Assembly (NCBI GenBank): GCA_044425555.1
Contig: JAWXVF010000043.1
Location: 1-18,083 of the forward strand
Source: JAWXVE01 sp044425555
GTDB taxonomy: Bacteria > Bacillota > Clostridia > Lachnospirales > Lachnospiraceae
Length of the DNA: 18,083 nucleotides
Reading direction: 5' to 3'
This document shows positions 13,610-18,083 of the stretch, piece by piece. The translations under genes were made by a program, and so were the position numbers. The notes under the pieces are model-generated. The model was not told where the DNA came from and searched no databases. It saw nothing but the letters and a program-made list of their open reading frames with translations. How positions within the stretch are numbered: the first letter of the stretch is position 1; the number at the start of each line of letters is the position of its first letter.

Positions 13610-15108
13610 CGAAAACCACGGTGACGTCTCCTACGAAATAATTTTCTACGTAGTCGTATGACAATTGGATTTTTTGTCATGTGAGTTTTTTGTTTAAATT
13701 TAGAGCGTCTACGGCGAAGGTATGGAGAATAACCTGTAGAATATGTGTATGATTGAATTTTCTCCTTTAAGAAGAAAATAAGAATCAAAATTCCGCCGAT
13801 TCCTACTAAGGACAATACGGTGTATTTTACATTTAGTATAATGGTAGATTGATCTAGTGCTGTTTCTACAAAGGAAACCGTACTTTCAAACGATTCTTCT
13901 CCATAATCAAAGTATTGAATGTTACTTGGTGTGAATGTAGAATAGATGGGTGCATTTCCTACTGGAATTCCATTATAAATATAATCTACTGTCGCAACAG
14001 CCTTGTAGGAATCATCCGTATTATAATGTAATATGGATGTAGTATCATCAAAGGAAGCTTGAATTGGTAATACAATGTAAGTGGAAGGGGCAAAGGATAA
14101 GATGGACTTAGAAGCACCTAAGTCTGATGAAACGGTGTTGAAGAAATCTGTATTATGAATGGAATAAGTAGTATCATTGTCAAGCACAGAATGAATCTGG
14201 AAATTACCAAAACCATATTGGAATAACGAAAGAGTATCTTCAAATTGGTAAGGAGCTTCCGCATTTAAAACAACACAAATAAGTGTCATACCATTTCTTC
14301 TGGCAGCAGATACTAGAGTTTGCTGTGCCATGCTAGTATAACCTGTCTTGCTGCCTATTAAGTATTCATATGCATATGTTTGACCAGAAAACAAACGATT
14401 CTTAGAGGTAAAAGACATAGAATCACTAGGTTGCGTGGAGGTTTGTGGAATGGTATAGGAAGGAGTGCTAGATAAAATACAATGGAAGTCATTCTTAAAA
14501 TAAGCACTAGCAATCATAGCCATATCATAAGCAGTTGTATAATGATCATCATCATGAATCCCGTTTGGATTTATAAAATTGGAATTTAGAGCACCTAATT
14601 GAGTAGCAGTATCGTTCATTAGATTCGAAAAATCTGCGATACTTCCACTAATATGTTCCGCAATTGCGTAAGCTACTTCATTAGCAGAAGCTACCATAAC
14701 TGCATAGAGAGCTTCTTCCATAGTGATAGAATTACCTGTTTTTATATTAATATTAGCATCACTCCACCACTCAATACTGTTAACAGCATTATAGGACATG
14801 GTTATTTGATCATTAGAGGAAGAGTTGGTAGTTGCAACATAAGTAGTTAAAATTTTAGTGATACTAGCTGGGTATTGCTTTGTGTGAATGTTTTTGGCAT
14901 AGAGAATAGTTCCTGTTTCTAATTCCATTAGTATAGCAGACTCGGCATTAATAACAGGACCAGTTGGCCAATTTTCGGTAGTAGAAGTTGGAATAACAAT
15001 AGAAGATGAGGCTACGCAAGGAAAGGCGGGTACAAATACACTACACACAATAAGAGTAGATAGGATAAGCGATATTTTTTTTAGGTTCTTATGAATGAAA
15101 TGTATCAT
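13606..15108 (-). CDS. D-alanyl-D-alanine carboxypeptidase (S11 family, DacF/PBP5-like)
   Basis: A 500-residue secreted penicillin-binding protein that trims the terminal D-Ala from peptidoglycan stem peptides. A signal peptide occupies about 1-34 (basic start, hydrophobic core, likely cleavage after CVA). The catalytic triad motifs are S82-I-T-K85 (SxxK), S141-A-N143 (SxN) and K254-T-G (KTG). A beta-rich C-terminal domain follows (about 310-420). In place of the usual amphipathic anchor there is a full membrane helix (about 428-446), then a 50-residue cytoplasmic-looking tail with Arg clusters RRRR (465-468) and RRRR (492-495) and the C terminus RHRGFR. RBS AAGGAG lies 5 nt before ATG. It is transcribed alone, away from trmB. 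Confidence 0.95.
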   Translation of the reverse strand: MIHFIHKNLKKISLILSTLIVCSVFVPAFPCVASSSIVIPTSTTENWPTGPVINAESAILMELETGTILYAKNIHTKQYPASITKILTTYVATTNSSSNDQITMSYNAVNSIEWWSDANINIKTGNSITMEEALYAVMVASANEVAYAIAEHISGSIADFSNLMNDTATQLGALNSNFINPNGIHDDDHYTTAYDMAMIASAYFKNDFHCILSSTPSYTIPQTSTQPSDSMSFTSKNRLFSGQTYAYEYLIGSKTGYTSMAQQTLVSAARRNGMTLICVVLNAEAPYQFEDTLSLFQYGFGNFQIHSVLDNDTTYSIHNTDFFNTVSSDLGASKSILSFAPSTYIVLPIQASFDDTTSILHYNTDDSYKAVATVDYIYNGIPVGNAPIYSTFTPSNIQYFDYGEESFESTVSFVETALDQSTIILNVKYTVLSLVGIGGILILIFFLKEKIQSYTYSTGYSPYLRRRRSKFKQKTHMTKNPIVIRLRRKLFRRRRHRGFR

Positions 15109-15142
15109 GGAAACTCCTTAATCATAATAAATTACATCTATT

Positions 15143-15170
15143 ATCATACACTATTTTTTGTAAAAAACAA
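15143..15170 (-). promoter_or_regulatory. Possible promoter of the carboxypeptidase gene
   Basis: On the minus strand, TTGTTT (15170-15165), a 16-bp spacer and TATGAT (15148-15143) lie about 35 bp ahead of the start codon. The surrounding 15150-15240 region is extremely AT-rich, so this is one of several possible readings. Confidence 0.45.
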
Positions 15171-15256
15171 AGAAAATAAGAAAAATTTTAAAAAAAATTT
15201 AAAATATACTGTTCAATTCAAGAAAAAAGTTATATTATATAGGAGATAATGTCGCA

Positions 15257-15262
15257 AGGGAG
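15257..15262 (+). promoter_or_regulatory. RBS that decides the trmB start
   Basis: AGGGAG lies 7 nt before ATG 15270. The upstream ATG 15249 has AGGAG only 3 nt away, and a TATTAT -10-like box (15233-15238) would start transcription almost on that codon. Confidence 0.5.
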
Positions 15263-15269
15263 ATTTTTT

Positions 15270-15920
15270 ATGAGGTTAAGAAATATAAAAGGATCGAAAG
15301 AAATAATTGAATCAAGTTCTTATGTAATTGTGAATTATCAAGGATTAGGAGGTCAGTGGAATTCTATCTTTTCTAATGAACACCCAATTCATTTGGAAAT
15401 AGGAATGGGAAAGGGTAAATTTCTTGTAGACTCTGCTTTAAGAAATCCTCATATTAATTATATAGGAGTAGAGCGATATAGCAGTGTGTTGTGTAGAGCT
15501 GTACAGAAGGTTAGTATACAAGAAGAGATAAGGAACCTACGGTTTATAGCTATGGATGCAGGAGAATTATTAACTACTTTTTCAACTAAGGAAGTAGATA
15601 AGATATACTTACATTTTTCAGATCCGTGGCCAAAAGATCGTCATGCACGTAGACGTTTAAATTCGAAAGAGTATTTAGCTATCTATGGTACTATTTTAAA
15701 AGAAGATGGTGTATTAGAATTGAAAACGGATAATTTACAATTATTTGAATTTGGAATAGAAGAGGCGAAAGTAGCAGGATGGACGGTAAATAGCATAAAT
15801 CGAAATCTACATACACAAGAGTATATAGCAACAAATCCAGTTATGACAGAATATGAGAAAAAGTTTGGTAGTGCAGGTAATCCAATACTACAATACAAAA
15901 TAAATAAGGGATACCAATAG
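15270..15920 (+). CDS. trmB: tRNA (guanine46-N7)-methyltransferase
   Basis: A 216-residue SAM-dependent enzyme that methylates G46 in the variable loop of tRNA. The SAM motif is LEIGMGKGKFL, followed by YIGVERY with the acidic ribose-binding residue. The family hallmark HFSDPWPKDRHARRRL, LKTDNLQLFEF and the C-terminal TEYEKKF, which helps bind tRNA, are all present. Starting at 15270 gives the family-typical N terminus MRLRN. An in-frame ATG at 15249 would add seven residues. The -10-like TATATTAT lies at 15231-15238 but no good -35 is seen. Its stop lies 9 nt before the first mrp gene, so it may head that operon. Confidence 0.95.
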   Translation: MRLRNIKGSKEIIESSSYVIVNYQGLGGQWNSIFSNEHPIHLEIGMGKGKFLVDSALRNPHINYIGVERYSSVLCRAVQKVSIQEEIRNLRFIAMDAGELLTTFSTKEVDKIYLHFSDPWPKDRHARRRLNSKEYLAIYGTILKEDGVLELKTDNLQLFEFGIEEAKVAGWTVNSINRNLHTQEYIATNPVMTEYEKKFGSAGNPILQYKINKGYQ

Positions 15921-15929
15921 GGAGGCTTT

Positions 15930-16391
15930 ATGTTTATAATATTAGAATTATTTTGGATTATATTAAATGGTAAGGTTACATTAGAAGTTATATTAATAGG
16001 TTTGATAGTATCTGCAATTATTTATGCATTTATGTGTCACTTTATGGATTTTTCCATCGCATTCGATAAGAAGCTAATGAAAAGGGGGTCATTGTACGTA
16101 AAGTATATCATTTTATTAATGAGAGAAATTGTTGTTTCTAATATACATACTATTCATTTGTTGACTACATCTAAGTATGACATTGAACCAGCTGTAATGA
16201 CATTTGAAGTAGACTTACAAACTACATTAGCTAAGGTTGTCTTGGCAAATTCCATTACATTAACACCAGGGACGATTACTAGTGATTTGACTGGACAAGT
16301 TTTAACTATCCATGCTCTTGATAGAGATTTTTTGGAAGGAATAGAGAATTGTGAGTTTGTGCAATTATTAAGAAAGATTGAAGAAGTATAA
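15930..16391 (+). CDS. mrpE: Mrp-type cation/proton antiporter subunit E (MnhE/MbhA-like)
   Basis: A 153-residue membrane subunit with N-terminal hydrophobic helices (about 1-35 and 51-68) and a cytoplasmic C-terminal domain. It carries the MnhE hallmark VVLANSITLTPGTITSDL (about 104-121). It belongs to the multi-subunit Na+/H+ antiporter complex, or to the related ion-pumping module of membrane-bound hydrogenases. RBS GGAGG (15921-15925) directly follows the trmB stop and lies 4 nt before ATG. It is the first of at least five adjacent mrp-like genes. Confidence 0.93.
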   Translation: MFIILELFWIILNGKVTLEVILIGLIVSAIIYAFMCHFMDFSIAFDKKLMKRGSLYVKYIILLMREIVVSNIHTIHLLTTSKYDIEPAVMTFEVDLQTTLAKVVLANSITLTPGTITSDLTGQVLTIHALDRDFLEGIENCEFVQLLRKIEEV

Positions 16392-16401
16392 TAGTAGATT
16401 T

Positions 16402-16407
16402 GGGAGG
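16402..16407 (+). promoter_or_regulatory. RBS that decides the mrpF start
   Basis: GGGAGG lies 7 nt before ATG 16415. An upstream in-frame TTG at 16400 overlaps this RBS and so is not a credible start. Confidence 0.65.
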
Positions 16408-16414
16408 TAAGAGT

Positions 16415-16729
16415 ATGGAACAAGAGTTATTGATGAAATCGGTGGCTGACACAGTATTAATAGTAATTATTGCTATTCAAGCAACAATCCTATGTTTATA
16501 TTTAGTGCGAGCGATTAGAGGACCTAAGTTAGCAGATCGTTTAGTGGCAGCGAATATGGCAAGTACCTTGGTAATTGTTATGATTGCTATGTTTTCATAT
16601 ATTTATAATGCCAATTATCTTATAGATATCTGTATGATTTATGCAATGATTAGTTTTCTATCGGTTATTGTGCTTAGTAAAGTATATGTGGGTGCAGATG
16701 GAAAAGCTATGCAAAAGGAGGAGGAATGA
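16415..16729 (+). CDS. mrpF: Mrp-type antiporter subunit F (MnhF/MbhB-like)
   Basis: A 104-residue membrane protein with three hydrophobic helices (about 10-32, 44-66 and 68-90). The family pattern RAIRGPKLADRLVAANM (about 34-50) is clear. A lysine- and glutamate-rich tail ends the protein. It lies 23 nt after mrpE and 1 nt before mrpG, so it is certainly cotranscribed. Confidence 0.92.
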   Translation: MEQELLMKSVADTVLIVIIAIQATILCLYLVRAIRGPKLADRLVAANMASTLVIVMIAMFSYIYNANYLIDICMIYAMISFLSVIVLSKVYVGADGKAMQKEEE

Positions 16730-16730
16730 G

Positions 16731-17081
16731 ATGGATTTAAGGTGGATACAAATTGGAATTGGTCTTATTGCAGTGATTATGGGACTTGGTTTTTTTATGA
16801 TTGGTTTGTATGGAATCTTTCGTATGCGATATGTATTAAATAGAATGCATGCAACAGCGGTAGGGGACACATTAGGAATATCGATGTCATTGATTGGATT
16901 AATTTTTTTGCACGGGATTTCATTAACTTCCTTAAAACTTGTGTTGGTAATGGTATTTATGGCATTATCCTCACCAGTATCTTCCCATTTGATTGCCCAT
17001 TTAGAATTGTTGACGACTACTGAACGAGGGCGATTTTTAGAGATAGATAAGGTTACTTCTACTCCTAAGGGGGAAGAATAA
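16731..17081 (+). CDS. mrpG: Mrp-type antiporter subunit G (MnhG/MbhC-like)
   Basis: A 116-residue membrane protein with three hydrophobic helices. The subunit G pattern is present: GLYGIFRMRYVLNRMHATAV, then GDTLGISMSLIGL and a Pro-containing third helix (LSSPVSSHLIAH). Start ATG 16731 is chosen because the AGGAGGAGG-rich RBS at 16716-16724 precedes it at normal spacing. A longer frame from 16668 would overlap mrpF by 62 bp and add 21 residues foreign to the family. Confidence 0.92.
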   Translation: MDLRWIQIGIGLIAVIMGLGFFMIGLYGIFRMRYVLNRMHATAVGDTLGISMSLIGLIFLHGISLTSLKLVLVMVFMALSSPVSSHLIAHLELLTTTERGRFLEIDKVTSTPKGEE

Positions 17082-17106
17082 GTAGTTATTTAGAACGGAG
17101 AATACT

Positions 17107-17361
17107 ATGAACGTATTAATAATTGTTTTATTTGCATTTTTGATTTTATGTGCTATAGCAGTTAGCTTTTCTAAGAAGGCATTGAATTCTATTATTATCT
17201 ATATGTCATATAGTTTGATTATGTCAGTAATTTGGATTCTAATTGAATCACCAGATTTAGCTATTACAGAAGCGGCTGTCGGTGCAGGGGTTACTAGCTT
17301 ACTATTTTTTGTTAGCTTAAAGAAGATTCACTCAATTACAGAGGAAAAGAAGAATGAGTAA
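17107..17361 (+). CDS. MbhD-like (DUF4040) antiporter subunit, equivalent to a C-terminal part of MrpA
   Basis: An 84-residue membrane protein with two to three hydrophobic helices. The hallmark ESPDLAITEAAVGAGVTSLLFFV (about 48-70) is the MbhD/DUF4040 pattern, which in Bacillus-type Mrp systems forms part of the long MrpA C terminus. Here it is a separate gene, as in archaeal Mbh and Mbx clusters. RBS CGGAG (17096-17100) lies 6 nt before ATG. Its last 8 bp overlap the next gene. Confidence 0.9.
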   Translation: MNVLIIVLFAFLILCAIAVSFSKKALNSIIIYMSYSLIMSVIWILIESPDLAITEAAVGAGVTSLLFFVSLKKIHSITEEKKNE

Positions 17362-18083
17362 AAGAAAAACAGATCGAGCATATGAACAAACAAGCAGTTA
17401 CAAATTTTTTAATTGGCTACAGGGGGAACATGATCCTTACTTAGATCGTGTGGAATTACATCCACAGATTGAGCATAAGTTATCTCCGGAGGTGGTGGCA
17501 GAGCATATGGAGGAGCGTAAGAAATTATACGAAGAAGTATATTCTCTTACCCGAAATAAAGAATTAAAATGGATTAAAATATTATATACAATAACATGTA
17601 TTATTGTGTGTATTACATTGTTATTCATGTTGATAATTGTAGCATCACATATGCCACCTACGGGAGTTTCTACGAATCCAAATAATAATGAAGTATCAAA
17701 AAGGTATATAGAGCAATCGTTATCAGAAACTGGCTCGGTAAATCAAGTCACTGCTATGATTTCAAGTTATAGAGCCTTTGATACCTTTGGTGAAACACAT
17801 GTATTATTTATTGCTACTATATGTGTCATGATTTTACTTTTAATCAAGGAAGAAGAGAATCAAGATCCAGATGAGATATTAGTACAACAATATGATGAAA
17901 TTCTACAAATTAATGCATATATATTAATTCCACTTGTATTTATGTTTGGGATTTATATTATATTAAATGGTCATATATCACCAGGTGGAGGATTTGCAGG
18001 AGGATCTATATTAGGAGCTGGTCTGATTCTACATACTTGTGCTTATGGATTTGGAAGGACAAGGCGATTCTTTGATACACATA
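17354..18083 (+). CDS. mrpB: MbhE-like plus MrpB (MnhB) fusion subunit (partial, runs off the window)
   Basis: The frame is open from ATG 17354 to the window end (243 codons, no stop). Residues 1-70 are a charged soluble segment of unknown role (start MSKRKTDRAYEQ). A helix follows (about 73-96), then an extracytoplasmic loop and SSYRAFDTFGETHVLFIATI (138-157), the MbhE-type motif normally at the MrpA C terminus or in a separate subunit. From about 176 the MnhB domain begins: ILIPLVFMFGIYIILNGH, then the hallmark SPGGGFAGGSILGAG (209-223). RBS GAGGA lies about 8 nt upstream inside the previous gene. Genes for subunits C, D and A should follow outside the window. Confidence 0.88.
   Translation, partial: MSKRKTDRAYEQTSSYKFFNWLQGEHDPYLDRVELHPQIEHKLSPEVVAEHMEERKKLYEEVYSLTRNKELKWIKILYTITCIIVCITLLFMLIIVASHMPPTGVSTNPNNNEVSKRYIEQSLSETGSVNQVTAMISSYRAFDTFGETHVLFIATICVMILLLIKEEENQDPDEILVQQYDEILQINAYILIPLVFMFGIYIILNGHISPGGGFAGGSILGAGLILHTCAYGFGRTRRFFDTH

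Noticed and set aside
16668..16730. Longer N terminus for mrpG starting inside mrpF
   Set aside because: It would add 21 residues unlike any MnhG N terminus; the strong RBS and ATG 16731 give the family-typical length.

Overview
The window is AT-rich DNA from a low-GC Gram-positive anaerobe. It most resembles the Lachnospiraceae/Clostridia: it has a clostridial short-chain flavodoxin next to a DUF3793 gene, a TIGR01906-type membrane protein, an S11 D,D-carboxypeptidase, tRNA genes without an encoded CCA, and strong AGGAG-type ribosome binding sites. Genus cannot be fixed from the sequence. No mobile element, CRISPR array, rRNA gene or phage gene is visible, so this looks like core chromosome.

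Layout. (1) 1-547: the last codons of an upstream gene (perhaps ftsH), then a four-tRNA operon Tyr-fMet-Phe-Lys with its own promoter and terminator. (2) 687-2036: glucose-6-phosphate isomerase, ended by a hairpin shared with the convergent minus-strand block. (3) 7415 down to 2178, minus strand: feoA-feoB, a short nicotianamine-synthase-like SAM-fold protein, a UPF0104/LPG-flippase-like membrane protein, a phosphatidylserine-synthase-like CDP-alcohol phosphotransferase and a membrane-anchored alpha/beta hydrolase. These six genes are tightly packed with no obvious internal terminator. (4) 7517-7589, minus strand: tRNA-Lys(CTT). (5) 7770-9414: tatD-rsmA (ksgA). (6) 9552-10547: DUF3793 gene and flavodoxin, followed by a strong terminator. 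(7) 10797-12540: an MFS transporter and a convergent TIGR01906 membrane protein whose 3' ends overlap by 50 bp. (8) 12686-15108: a DEDDh exonuclease with a C-terminal Cys/His region, convergent with a D-Ala-D-Ala carboxypeptidase. (9) 15270-18083: trmB followed by the start of an Mrp/Mbh-type cation antiporter cluster (E, F, G, MbhD-like, MbhE+B...), which runs off the window.

Most interesting point. Three 18-bp sites fit one asymmetric consensus, GGTTAGT-N4-GCTAACC. One lies in the feoAB promoter region (7431-7448). Two lie in the DUF3793-flavodoxin promoter region (9453-9470 and 9481-9498), and the second of these forms the core of a perfect 18-bp-armed inverted repeat. Ferrous iron import and flavodoxin (the iron-free substitute for ferredoxin) under one operator point to an iron-responsive repressor. 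The half-sites equal those of DtxR/IdeR boxes, but they are spaced 6 bp apart rather than 1. This would place DUF3793, and perhaps the nicotianamine-synthase-like/lipid genes downstream of feoB, in an iron-limitation regulon. Names rest on motifs read by eye; no database search was run.
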